From contig NZ_CP018846.1 in NCBI RefSeq assembly GCF_002025705.1, positions 2,285,501 through 2,349,500 of the forward strand: DNA of 64,000 nucleotides, in the 5' to 3' direction. Shown here in pieces: positions 34,848-42,651 of the stretch. Source of the stretch: Pseudomonas putida. Its GTDB lineage: Bacteria > Pseudomonadota > Gammaproteobacteria > Pseudomonadales > Pseudomonadaceae. Each line of letters starts with the position of its first letter. Position 1 is the first letter of the stretch. Position numbers and translations under genes: made by a program. The notes under the pieces are model-generated. The model saw nothing but the letters and a program-made list of their open reading frames with translations, was not told the DNA's origin and ran no database searches.

Positions 34848-35441
34848 TTATCGGGCCTGCCCGGAGCTGCGCTCACGCAACGCTTTCCCCACCTCGGCCT
34901 CGATCTTGTAGGCCGGCCCCTCCAGTTCTTCGTAGTTGCGCGTATAGCGCCTGGCAAACTCATTCACCCCAAGCTGCTGATACTGCTGCACATGCTTCAG
35001 CTCATGGGCCCACAACGCCACGTTGTCCTCTGCATCACTGGCATGGCGGAAGATGATGGTGTCGATCAGTGTCACCGCATTCACGTCCGGGTTCTGCAGC
35101 ATGGCGTTGGCCGCCGTGACCTGCTGCTCGTCACCCACCCGGTAGCGGGCTGCATCGAGCACGGCAAAGTCGTACCAGGGTTCCAGTTGCGCGCGGATGT
35201 GCAAGGGAATCGGTTGAGTGCCATTGGCAGTGGCCTCGTCGCGCGCTTGCTGCAAGGCGAACGCCAGGCTGCTCGACGCCGCGGTCTCGACATCCTTGAG
35301 GATCTGCCCGGCCTGGCCGGGGTCGATCGGCGTGCAGAAGCAGCCCATCAGGCAGACCTGGTACTGCCCAGGCGGGCAGGCCTGTTCGGCAAGCGCCGGC
35401 GCTGCCAGCAGCAGCGCCAACAGCAGGTTAACTCGCTTCAT
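34848..35441 (-). CDS. Secreted DUF4157-type protein with HExxH-like motif
   Basis: A 197-residue exported protein with signal peptide MKRVNLLLALLLAAPALA. The mature N terminus is Cys-rich (CPPGQYQVCLMGCFCTPIDP). A DUF4157-type metallopeptidase-like segment follows, WAHELKHVQQYQQLGVNEFA, with HELKH as the zinc-site candidate. Its start lies 14 bases inside the end of the tetR gene, so the two are co-transcribed. Whether it is an active peptidase is unknown. Confidence 0.8.
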   Translation of the reverse strand: MKRVNLLLALLLAAPALAEQACPPGQYQVCLMGCFCTPIDPGQAGQILKDVETAASSSLAFALQQARDEATANGTQPIPLHIRAQLEPWYDFAVLDAARYRVGDEQQVTAANAMLQNPDVNAVTLIDTIIFRHASDAEDNVALWAHELKHVQQYQQLGVNEFARRYTRNYEELEGPAYKIEAEVGKALRERSSGQAR

Positions 35442-35991
35442 TCAATGCCCTGTCGACAAGCCGTTTACTGGCATCGAGCACCTGCTGTTGCACATCCTCG
35501 CTGGCCAGCATGCGCCCGACCACCACTGCGCCGACGCACTGGCTGATCAGCACCCAGGCCAACTCCGGGTCTTCGAGTGTTTCGCTCCACGCTGCATGCA
35601 GGCTCACCAGCCAGTGTTCGGCCTCTTCGCGCACAGGTTGCTCGGCGCGGGCGATTTCCACCCCCAGCGGCGGCAGCGGGCAGCCACCTTCGGCATTGTG
35701 CAGGTGCGCCAGGCTCAGGTACTGCTGCAGGCAGCGGGCCAGGCGCTCGCGGCTGGCACCTTGGTTGGCCAGGCGCGCCAGCGGGCTGTTGCACAGCTCC
35801 TGGCGGACCACCTCGGTGAACAGGGCATCTTTGGACGGGAAGTGATTGTAGAAGGCGCCGCCGGTCAGGCCAATGGCCTTCATCAGCCCGGCTACGCCGG
35901 TGCTGGAAAAGCCGCCGCGCTTGGCCAGCGCACCGCTGCTGGCCAGCAGCTTGTCGCGGGTTTGCTGCTTGTGTTCGGTGGAGTAGCGCAT
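35428..35991 (-). CDS. TetR-family regulator
   Basis: A 187-residue TetR regulator. The HTH lies at about residues 24-46 (GFSSTGVAGLMKAIGLTGGA), ending in the typical FYNHFPSKDALF. The C-terminal ligand-binding domain carries NAEGGCPLPPLGVEIAR, as in regulators of short-chain dehydrogenase or nemA-like genes. It is divergent from the SDR gene and probably binds the palindrome at 36043-36057 to control both directions. Confidence 0.93.
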   Translation of the reverse strand: MRYSTEHKQQTRDKLLASSGALAKRGGFSSTGVAGLMKAIGLTGGAFYNHFPSKDALFTEVVRQELCNSPLARLANQGASRERLARCLQQYLSLAHLHNAEGGCPLPPLGVEIARAEQPVREEAEHWLVSLHAAWSETLEDPELAWVLISQCVGAVVVGRMLASEDVQQQVLDASKRLVDRALNEAS

Positions 35992-36042
35992 GCACAACCT
36001 CTTCGCGCTGGCTTGACGATGGGGGCGATCATAACATAGCGT

Positions 36043-36057
36043 TCGTTTACTAAACGA
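36043..36057. promoter_or_regulatory. Candidate TetR operator
   Basis: A palindrome with seven-base perfect arms, TCGTTTA-C-TAAACGA, lies midway between the divergent tetR (start 35991) and SDR (start 36080) genes. Position and form fit a TetR operator. Confidence 0.75.
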
Positions 36058-36079
36058 TCATTCATCAATGGAGGCAGAC

Positions 36080-36811
36080 ATGACAGAACAACAAAAAGTG
36101 GTGCTGGTGATCGGTGCCGGGGACGCCACGGGCGGTGCGATCGCCAAACGTTTTGCCCGCGAGGGTTACGTCGCCTGCGTCACCCGCCGCCAGGCCGAAA
36201 AGCTGCAGCCGCTTATCGATGAAATCCGCGCTGAAGGGGGCCAGGCCCATGGTTTCGGCTCGGATGCGCGCAAGGAAGAAGAGGTTGCCGAGCTGGTCGA
36301 AACCATCGAGCGTGATATCGGCCCGATCGAGGCCTTTGTCTTCAATATCGGCGCCAATGTGCCGTGCAGCATCCTCGAGGAGACACCGCGCAAGTATTTC
36401 AAGATCTGGGAAATGGCCTGCTTCGCTGGCTTCCTCACGGCGCAGGCCGTGGCCCGGCGCATGGTCACCCGTGAACGCGGCACGGTCCTGTTCACCGGCG
36501 CCACCGCGGGTACCCGAGGTGCTGCCGGTTTCGCGGCGTTCGCTGGCGCCAAGCACGGGTTGCGCGCTTTGGCCCAGAGCATGGCGCGGGAGCTGGGGCC
36601 ACGGAACATCCATGTTGCCCATGTGGTGGTGGATGGCGCCATCGATACTGCGTTCATCCGCGACAGTTTCCCTGAGCGCTACGCGCTGAAGGACCAGGAC
36701 GGCATTCTCGACCCGGTGCACATCGCCGACAGCTATTGGTTCCTGCATGCCCAGCCCCGCGATGCCTGGACCTTCGAACTGGACCTGCGCCCTTGGATGG
36801 AGCGCTGGTAA
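36080..36811 (+). CDS. Short-chain dehydrogenase/reductase
   Basis: A 243-residue classical SDR. The cofactor motif is GAGDATGGAIAKRF at the N terminus and the catalytic centre is around ATAGTRGAAGFAAFAGAKHG (in part). The usual YxxxK tyrosine is replaced by phenylalanine (FAGAK), so catalysis may be altered. GGAGG precedes the ATG at 36080; an ATG at 36068 has no site. It is followed 26 bases later by the isomerase gene in one operon and probably controlled by TetR. Confidence 0.9.
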   Translation: MTEQQKVVLVIGAGDATGGAIAKRFAREGYVACVTRRQAEKLQPLIDEIRAEGGQAHGFGSDARKEEEVAELVETIERDIGPIEAFVFNIGANVPCSILEETPRKYFKIWEMACFAGFLTAQAVARRMVTRERGTVLFTGATAGTRGAAGFAAFAGAKHGLRALAQSMARELGPRNIHVAHVVVDGAIDTAFIRDSFPERYALKDQDGILDPVHIADSYWFLHAQPRDAWTFELDLRPWMERW

Positions 36812-36837
36812 GCCTGACTGACCAAGGAGTGTGACGT

Positions 36838-37431
36838 ATGAGCAAGACCGTGGAGTTTTACTTCGACCTGGGCAGCCCGGCCAGTTATCTGGCCTGGACC
36901 CAGTTGCCCACCCTCTGTGCCCGAAATGGCGCAACCCTGGTGTACCGGCCAATGCTGCTGGGCGGCGTGTTTCAGGCTACCGGCAACGCTTCGCCAGCGA
37001 TGGTCCCTGCCAAGGGCCGTTACATGTTCACCGATCTCGGGCGATACGCCCGCCGTTACGGCGTGCCGTTCGGGATGCCGCCTGGGTTCCCGGTGAATAC
37101 GCTGACCCTGATGCGCGGCGTGATCGGCATGCAGCTTCGTTCACCCGGGCAGTTCGACGCATTGGTGGGGGCACTCTTCAGGGGGCTATGGGAGCAAAAG
37201 CGCAACCTGAGTGATGCTGCGACGCTGGATGAAACCCTCAGCCAGGCGGGTCTCGACCCAGCGGCGTTCCATGCCCTGGCGGCGGATGGCGAGGTCAAGG
37301 CTGAGCTCAAGCGGGTGACTGAAGAGGCCGTGGCGCGTGGAGTGTTTGGGGCACCGACGGTGTTCGTCGAGGGCGAGATGTTCTTCGGCCAGGATCGCCT
37401 GGATTTCGTCGAAGAAGCGCTGGCTCGCTGA
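36838..37431 (+). CDS. DsbA-family 2-hydroxychromene-2-carboxylate isomerase-like protein
   Basis: A 197-residue kappa-class-GST-like/DsbA-fold protein. It begins VEFYFDLGSPASYLAWTQLP, the HCCA-isomerase signature; the DsbA CxxC is replaced by SPAS. VFGAPTVFVEGEMFFGQDRL is the conserved cis-proline and C-terminal block. Family members isomerise 2-hydroxychromene-2-carboxylate in aromatic degradation using glutathione. No other aromatic-ring genes are nearby, so the substrate is open. AAGGAG precedes the ATG. Confidence 0.9.
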   Translation: MSKTVEFYFDLGSPASYLAWTQLPTLCARNGATLVYRPMLLGGVFQATGNASPAMVPAKGRYMFTDLGRYARRYGVPFGMPPGFPVNTLTLMRGVIGMQLRSPGQFDALVGALFRGLWEQKRNLSDAATLDETLSQAGLDPAAFHALAADGEVKAELKRVTEEAVARGVFGAPTVFVEGEMFFGQDRLDFVEEALAR

Positions 37432-37438
37432 GGCTGGA

Positions 37439-37461
37439 TGGCCTCGCCAAGGGCGAGGCCA
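37439..37461. terminator. Bidirectional hairpin terminator
   Basis: A ten-base stem (TGGCCTCGCC with GGCGAGGCCA) and three-base loop separates the isomerase gene from the convergent XRE-cupin gene. The T tracts are poor. Confidence 0.7.
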
Positions 37462-37469
37462 ATCTGGAT

Positions 37470-38015
37470 TCAGAAATTTGCCGGGGTGTTGGCGCTGATG
37501 ATTTCCGCCTCGTCCTGGCCAATGTTCTTGAAACTGTGAGGCAGGGTGGTGGGGATGTAGTAACCATCGCCCGAGTTGAGGATGCTCACCTGGCCATCGA
37601 CCCACAGCTCCACCGTACCACGGGTGACCAGGCCGCATTCTTCGCCTTCGGCATGCACGATCGGCTCGCCGGAGTCGGCACCCGGCGCGTAGAGCTCGCG
37701 CAGCATGCGCATCTGCCGGGCTTCGACGCTGGCGCCGACCAGCAGCATGCGCAGGCCATTACGGCCCAGGTCCGGCTGCTCGCTGGCGCGGAACACGAAG
37801 CGCTCTTCCCGCACCGGCTCGTCGAAGCTGAAGAACTCGGCGAGGGTCATGGGGATCCCTTCGAGGAGTTTTTTCAGGGAGCTGACCGACGGGCTGACCC
37901 GGTTCTGTTCGATCTGCGAGATCGTCGAGTTGGTCAACCCGCTGCGGCGGGCCAGTTCCCGTTGGGAGAGGTTGTTGCGTTCACGCACCAGTTTGAGTCG
38001 CGTCCCCGTGTCCAT
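37470..38015 (-). CDS. XRE-family regulator with C-terminal cupin (PuuR-like)
   Basis: A 181-residue regulator. The HTH is LVRERNNLSQRELARRSGLT then STISQIEQNRVSPSVSSLKK, and a cupin covers about residues 100-180 (HAEGEECGLVTRGTVELWVD). This form is typical of PuuR and related polyamine- or amino-acid-responsive repressors. The ATG at 38015 is chosen because family similarity begins there. An imperfect inverted repeat, GTGTTT (38035) with AAACAC (38062), lies upstream and may be its operator. Its targets are not evident. Confidence 0.9.
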   Translation of the reverse strand: MDTGTRLKLVRERNNLSQRELARRSGLTNSTISQIEQNRVSPSVSSLKKLLEGIPMTLAEFFSFDEPVREERFVFRASEQPDLGRNGLRMLLVGASVEARQMRMLRELYAPGADSGEPIVHAEGEECGLVTRGTVELWVDGQVSILNSGDGYYIPTTLPHSFKNIGQDEAEIISANTPANF

Positions 38016-38094
38016 AGCCGCCTTGTAATCAGAGGTGTTTAAAATAATTAGCGACGCATTAAAACACACTCTGCGCGCTTGCGCGCTGTGCTTG

Positions 38095-39300
38095 TCAGGC
38101 CCGTTGCTCGCGCGGCAGCGGCCATAGCCCGACCAGCAAAAGCAACAGCGCCACCGCCAGGAACGGCAAGCGCGGGTCCACGGCATAGACCAGCGTCCCG
38201 GCCAGTGGGCCGATCACCGCGCCCATGCCCTGGGCTGCACCAATGGAACCTGCGGTGGCGCCTTGTTCCGAGGCCTGCATGGCATTGGCCGCCAACGCGG
38301 AAAACGCCGGGAACACGAAGCCCATGCCAGCTGCGGCGACAAAGTAGCAACTCCATAGCCACGGCGCCGTGGTGGCCAGTGCGCCACAGGCAAACCCCAG
38401 TGCCGAAACACTGGCGCCGACCCGGATCATCTTCAACGGCGGCCACTCCAGCTGGCGCAGCAACACCTGCGACAGGATCAGCGCCACCCCGACGGTGGTC
38501 AGGGCGATGCCGGCAGCCTGGGCGGCATCAGTCGGCGCCAGCTGCAGGCGGTCGAGGGCGAAGAAGCCGACGACGATCTGCGACACCGTGACGCTGAGCA
38601 TGGCGCTGAACGCCACCAGCAATGGCCGGCGCAGGCGTGGGTCGCTGAGCCGGACGGGGCTGGGCGCATGGTTCTGCGCAAGGGGCTGTGGTTTAAGCTT
38701 GAACAGCAGCACCAGGAAGGCGCTGGCCGGCAGCAGCGACATGACATGAAACGGCAGGCTGAGGCTGTGCTGTGCCAGCACCGCCGCCAGCGCGGGCCCC
38801 ACCACCAGGCCGACGGCATTCGCCGCGCCCAGCGAAGCCATGGCCCGCGCCCGGCGTTGTGGTTCGACATGGTCGGCAATGAGCGCGTTGCAACCCACCG
38901 GGATGGCGGCATAGAAGGCGCCGATGCAACCGCGGGCCAGCATCAGGCCGAAAAACGCCAGGCCCGCCCCCGGTAGCCAGCGCAACGCCCCCTCGACAAA
39001 CAGGCACAGCAGCCAGTAGGCCAAGGTGAATCCAGCGCTGCCCAGCAGCAGGATACGGCGGCGGCCCAGGCGGTCAGACAACCGCCCCCATGGGCGTGCC
39101 AGCAGCACCCAGACCACGCCGGCCACGGTCACCGCCGCGCCAGCTTGCCAGGTGGCCATGCCCAGCAGGCGCGAGATCGGCCCGATCAGTGCGACAAAAG
39201 CCATCATCGACATGGTGCAGGCCATGTTGGCCAGCAGCAGCGGGCGCATGTCCAGGGTGTTTGCAGGGGTAAGCAGGGCAGGGTCCTTTGCGGCGTTCAT
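38095..39300 (-). CDS. MFS transporter, Fur-box controlled
   Basis: A 401-residue major-facilitator protein with twelve hydrophobic segments. The A-motif is in GRLSDRLGRRRILLLGS, and LARGCIGAFYAAIPVGCNA matches efflux-type members. A good Fur box lies 38-56 bases upstream, so it is probably expressed under iron limitation. That makes a siderophore or precursor exporter plausible; this is inference. Confidence 0.87.
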   Translation of the reverse strand: MNAAKDPALLTPANTLDMRPLLLANMACTMSMMAFVALIGPISRLLGMATWQAGAAVTVAGVVWVLLARPWGRLSDRLGRRRILLLGSAGFTLAYWLLCLFVEGALRWLPGAGLAFFGLMLARGCIGAFYAAIPVGCNALIADHVEPQRRARAMASLGAANAVGLVVGPALAAVLAQHSLSLPFHVMSLLPASAFLVLLFKLKPQPLAQNHAPSPVRLSDPRLRRPLLVAFSAMLSVTVSQIVVGFFALDRLQLAPTDAAQAAGIALTTVGVALILSQVLLRQLEWPPLKMIRVGASVSALGFACGALATTAPWLWSCYFVAAAGMGFVFPAFSALAANAMQASEQGATAGSIGAAQGMGAVIGPLAGTLVYAVDPRLPFLAVALLLLLVGLWPLPREQRA

Positions 39301-39337
39301 CGGGCAGTCCAGGGCGAGTCGACAGAAAGTTGTCGAG

Positions 39338-39356
39338 CTTAATGAGAATTATTGCT
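39338..39356 (-). promoter_or_regulatory. Fur box upstream of the MFS gene
   Basis: The plus-strand 19-mer CTTAATGAGAATTATTGCT matches 12 of 19 positions of the Fur consensus, with an almost perfect core TAATGAGAATTATT. Confidence 0.75.
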
Positions 39357-39386
39357 TTTTGTCGACCCCGCCCGGGTATCAGCCTT

Positions 39387-39920
39387 TCATTCGCTGCGCC
39401 GCACGGGGCCTGGCCACATGCTACGCAACACGCCGTCCCGACGCACCAGTGCATGCATCAGCGCCGCCCCCAAATGTACCAGCACGGTGGCGAACAGCAG
39501 ATAGCCGGCCCAGCCGTGCGCCTGGCGCAGCACGGCATATAGCTGCAGGTCGTGCGGCGCGATGGCCGGCAGTTGCAGGGGGCGTGGATAGCCACCTGCC
39601 GATAGCATCGCCCAGCCCAGCAAGGGCATGGCCAGCATGAGGCCATAGAGCAGCAAATGCGAGGCGCCTGCGGCAAAGCGCTGCAAGGCTGGCAAATCGG
39701 CTGGCAGCGGAGGGTGTGGCAAGCCCAGGCGCAGGCCTATGCGCACGATAACCAGTATCAGCAGTGCCAGGCCCGTGGCTTTGTGCAGTTCGACCAGCAG
39801 TGGGTGACGCGGTGACAGATCACCGACCATGCTCACGCCGATGAACAGCATGCTGATGATCAGGATCGCCATCAACCAGTGAACCAGGCGTGCCAACGGG
39901 TGGAAGACTTCAGGTTTCAT
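39387..39920 (-). CDS. Cytochrome b561-family protein
   Basis: A 177-residue four-helix membrane cytochrome b. Conserved haem histidines occur in HPLARLVHWLMAIL (helix 1), VELHKATGLAL (helix 2) and the C-terminal TVLVHLGAALMHALV. Such proteins pass electrons from the quinone pool to a periplasmic partner. Its start overlaps the stop of the catalase-like gene by four bases, so the two are coupled and the cytochrome probably feeds electrons to that enzyme (inference). Confidence 0.92.
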   Translation of the reverse strand: MKPEVFHPLARLVHWLMAILIISMLFIGVSMVGDLSPRHPLLVELHKATGLALLILVIVRIGLRLGLPHPPLPADLPALQRFAAGASHLLLYGLMLAMPLLGWAMLSAGGYPRPLQLPAIAPHDLQLYAVLRQAHGWAGYLLFATVLVHLGAALMHALVRRDGVLRSMWPGPVRRSE

Positions 39921-40972
39921 CGCTGTGCTCCTGCGCCGAGAGACTCGCGGCTGCGGCGGTTGAAGGATTCCGAGTAAGCGGCCGAACGGGCGGCGAGGAT
40001 CGGGTCGGCGGAGGGCTCGATGCCGCTGGGCAGGATCAACGGGTCGAAGTTCAGGTCACGGCAGGCGCCTTGCTCGGGAGCGTCCACCTGCTCCACCACC
40101 AGCGTGCCGGCATCGACGCTGCGCCGCTCAGCCGGCCATGGGCGGGCCGGGTCGTCCACCGCATCGCCCTGGTCGGCCAGGACCAGGCGCAGGGTCCAGC
40201 GCAGCGGCCCTTGCGCCAGGCGCTGTTGCAGGTCGTGCTGAAGGAACTGCTTGTCATCGACCTGGCCGGGCAATGCGCTGAATGGCGTTTGCGGTTCAAG
40301 CTGCCAGCGTACCGGTTGCGCCTTGCCGCTAGCATCGATCAGGCGGAAGGCGTTGATGCTGTGGTACTGGGTGCTGGCGAAGCTGTCGCTGGGTTTGTAG
40401 CTGGCCGCCCACTGGCGAAACGCTGCGCTTTCCGGGTGGGCAGCGAAAAATGCCTGCAGCTTTGCCGGGTCTGGCTTGCCGGTAGCCGGGTCGGGGGCGC
40501 CTGCCAGTACCTGGTCGTAGAAACCTTGCGGGTTGCTGACCGCCAGCACCGGTGGGTTGTTCATGCCGGTGCGCCAGATCTGGCCGTCATCGGTGCTCAG
40601 CTGGATCGCCAGGCTGCGCACCGGCACGCCGGTGTCCGGGGCAAACGGGTTGGCACCGCCGATGGCGAAGCGGCCAATCACCGGCACCCGCGCCTGGCTG
40701 AAGACCCGGGCAGTCGACAAGTTTGCGGCCCGCCCGCTGGGCTGGAAGTAGCCGCTGATGCAAAGCCCCTTGGCGTGGTTTTTGCGGTAGCCCGGATAGT
40801 GGCCGGCCTGGGCCTCGAAGGTATCGATGATGCGTTGCGGTGTCAGCTGCGGCCCGCCGATCCAGCCGGCCGCATAGGCAAAGCCGGCGCCCAGCGCCAG
40901 CATCACGGCGCCTATGCCGGCCAGGCGCAGCGCCTTGGCGGGGCCTTGCAAGGGTGAGTTCATGGTGGTCAT
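39917..40972 (-). CDS. Periplasmic catalase-family peroxidase (SrpA-like)
   Basis: A 351-residue catalase-core protein with an N-terminal membrane signal (LAGIGAVMLALGAGFAYAAG). The distal His is in YRKNHAKGLC, and a candidate proximal tyrosine lies in ARSAAYSE, the RxxxY pattern, near the C terminus. Such mini-catalases act as peroxidases and need an electron donor, here probably the coupled cytochrome b561. The start is the ATG at 40972 or 40963. Its promoter (40997-41021) matches that of the divergent sigma-factor gene. Confidence 0.9.
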   Translation of the reverse strand: MTTMNSPLQGPAKALRLAGIGAVMLALGAGFAYAAGWIGGPQLTPQRIIDTFEAQAGHYPGYRKNHAKGLCISGYFQPSGRAANLSTARVFSQARVPVIGRFAIGGANPFAPDTGVPVRSLAIQLSTDDGQIWRTGMNNPPVLAVSNPQGFYDQVLAGAPDPATGKPDPAKLQAFFAAHPESAAFRQWAASYKPSDSFASTQYHSINAFRLIDASGKAQPVRWQLEPQTPFSALPGQVDDKQFLQHDLQQRLAQGPLRWTLRLVLADQGDAVDDPARPWPAERRSVDAGTLVVEQVDAPEQGACRDLNFDPLILPSGIEPSADPILAARSAAYSESFNRRSRESLGAGAQR

Positions 40973-40996
40973 CCGGTTCAGTGAAGGTGCCCGTAC

Positions 40997-41021
40997 GACG
41001 CGGCAGGGAAAAACTTATTCC
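40997..41021 (-). promoter_or_regulatory. ECF-type promoter for the catalase/cytochrome operon
   Basis: On the minus strand GGAAT (41021-41017) is followed after exactly 16 bases by CGTC (41000-40997). This is the form of an ECF sigma promoter and mirrors the one facing the sigma gene. Confidence 0.75.
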
Positions 41022-41028
41022 ATCAGCG

Positions 41029-41053
41029 GGAATAGATTTTCTCGCCAGGCGTC
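41029..41053 (+). promoter_or_regulatory. ECF-type promoter for the sigma/anti-sigma operon
   Basis: GGAAT (41029-41033) is followed after exactly 16 bases by CGTC (41050-41053). It lies 41 bases before the sigma-factor ATG and implies autoregulation. Confidence 0.75.
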
Positions 41054-41093
41054 TGCCCCATACACTGACAACCCCAGCGCCCGGTACCTGACC

Positions 41094-41615
41094 ATGCACG
41101 ATCTGGACGAACAGCAGTGGCGTGAGCTGCTGCAGCGCCTGCGCCGCTTTGCCTTGTGGCTGACCCGCGAACCCGGCAGCGCCGACGACCTGGTCCAGGC
41201 CACGGTCGAGCGCGCCTTGAGCCGCCGCGGCCAGCAACGCGAAGCCGAGGCACTGCGCGCCTGGCTGTTTACCATCCTGTATCGGCTGTTTCTCGATGGT
41301 AAGCGCCGCGAACGCTTGCACGCCCGCTGGCTGTCGTGGTTCGGCCGCGGCGCAGTGGCGCACGAAGCGGTGGGCGACAATACCGAGGATATCGTGCTGG
41401 CCCAGGCCGACTTGCAGGCCTTCGCCCATCTGTCCACCGAGCAGCGGGCCTTGCTGTTGCTGGTCAGCATCGAGGGGCTCAGTTACAAGGAGGCCGCAGC
41501 GGCCCTGGAAATCCCCATTGGCACGGTGATGTCGCGGCTGTCGCGAGCCCGTGCTGCCTTGCGTGAACTGACCGAGGGCAACCCCCAGCCGCCGGCCTTG
41601 CGGAGACTCAAATGA
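41094..41615 (+). CDS. ECF RNA polymerase sigma factor
   Basis: A 173-residue ECF sigma factor. Region 2 has AWLFTILYRLFLDGKRRERL and EPGSADDLVQATVERALSRR; region 4 has EGLSYKEAAAALEIPIGTVM and SRLSRARAALREL. The frame stays open upstream, but family similarity begins at the ATG at 41094. It overlaps the anti-sigma gene by four bases (ATGA). It probably directs RNA polymerase to its own promoter and the divergent catalase/cytochrome b561 promoter. Confidence 0.93.
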   Translation: MHDLDEQQWRELLQRLRRFALWLTREPGSADDLVQATVERALSRRGQQREAEALRAWLFTILYRLFLDGKRRERLHARWLSWFGRGAVAHEAVGDNTEDIVLAQADLQAFAHLSTEQRALLLLVSIEGLSYKEAAAALEIPIGTVMSRLSRARAALRELTEGNPQPPALRRLK

Positions 41616-42364
41616 CACGCCTGATTCCTGGTGAAGACGAACTGCACGCCTTTGTCGACGACCGCCTGGAGCCGGCGCGGCGTGCCGAGGTACAGGCCTG
41701 GCTGGCGGCCAATCCGCAGCAAGCGGCGCGGGTCGAGGCCTGGCGCAACGATGCCCGGCGCCTGCGCGCGGCGTTGGCCGGCTTTGGTGAGCAGCCGGGT
41801 GTGGCGACGCTCGACCTGCGCCAGGTGCAGCAGCGGGTGCGCCAGCGCCGGCAGCGGCGCCTGGCATCGGCAGCGGTGTTGTTGCTGACGCTGGGCGTCG
41901 GCGGGCTGGGGGGCTGGCAAGCACGCCAGGTCACCTTGGCCGGCAATGAGCTGCCGATGGCCGATGCAGTGCAGGCCCATCGGTTGTTCGCCGGCAGCGA
42001 AGCGCTGGATATCCAGGCCAGTGACCCGGCACAGTTGCGCGATTGGCTGGGCCGGCACTTCAGCCGCGTGGGGCAGTTGCCGGACCTGGCGGGGTATGGT
42101 TTTCAGCCGGTCGGGGCGCGGTTGCTCAGCAACGAGCAGGGGCCGGCGGCGCTGCTGGTGTTCCAGGATCGCAATGGCCAGCGTATCAGCCTGTTCCTGC
42201 GCTCGCCGGGTGATCGCTATCAGCGCATGCCCCAGGGGCAGCGGGTCGATGGGCAGCTGGAAGCGCGCTACTGGTCGCACGGGGCGTACAACTTTGCCCT
42301 GGTCAGCGCGGCGGACGATGGGCGTGGGGCGGGGGTGGGGGAGGCGTTGCGGTTGGGGTTGTAG
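41612..42364 (+). CDS. Anti-sigma factor, single membrane span
   Basis: A 250-residue protein with a cytoplasmic N-terminal anti-sigma domain (EDELHAFVDDRLEPARRAEV), one membrane helix at about residues 88-106 (LASAAVLLLTLGVGGLGGW) and a periplasmic domain of about 140 residues. The zinc-binding HxxxCxxC of ZAS anti-sigmas is absent. It is coupled to the sigma gene and should hold the sigma inactive until a periplasmic or redox signal arrives. Confidence 0.88.
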   Translation: MTRLIPGEDELHAFVDDRLEPARRAEVQAWLAANPQQAARVEAWRNDARRLRAALAGFGEQPGVATLDLRQVQQRVRQRRQRRLASAAVLLLTLGVGGLGGWQARQVTLAGNELPMADAVQAHRLFAGSEALDIQASDPAQLRDWLGRHFSRVGQLPDLAGYGFQPVGARLLSNEQGPAALLVFQDRNGQRISLFLRSPGDRYQRMPQGQRVDGQLEARYWSHGAYNFALVSAADDGRGAGVGEALRLGL

Positions 42365-42397
42365 CGGGTGGGTAGGGCTTGAGGAATGCAGAGGTTT

Positions 42398-42615
42398 TGA
42401 GATCGAGCGCCGCCCGCGCGGCGCATCGCGGATGAATCCGCTCCTACATCTGTTGCAACGTGGCCATGCCTGTCAGGCCATGGTTGTCAGCCTTGTTTGT
42501 AGGGCTCAAGGCATGCGGCAAGGCAGGCGACCATGGCGCTACAGGTTCGGCACGTTGCAACAGATGTAGGAGCGGATTCATCCGCGATGCGCCGCGCGGG
42601 CGGCGCTCGATCTCA
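42398..42615. repeat. Composite REP palindrome, copy C
   Basis: Perfect 65-base arms (42398-42462 and 42551-42615) enclose an 88-base loop, which is homologous to the loop of copy A (both hold CCATGGTTGTCAGCC). It lies between the anti-sigma and xthA genes, which converge here; apart from this element the 287-base gap holds nothing I recognise. Confidence 0.95.
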
Positions 42616-42651
42616 CCGGCGCCACATCCCTGACGGCATGCCCCACATCAC

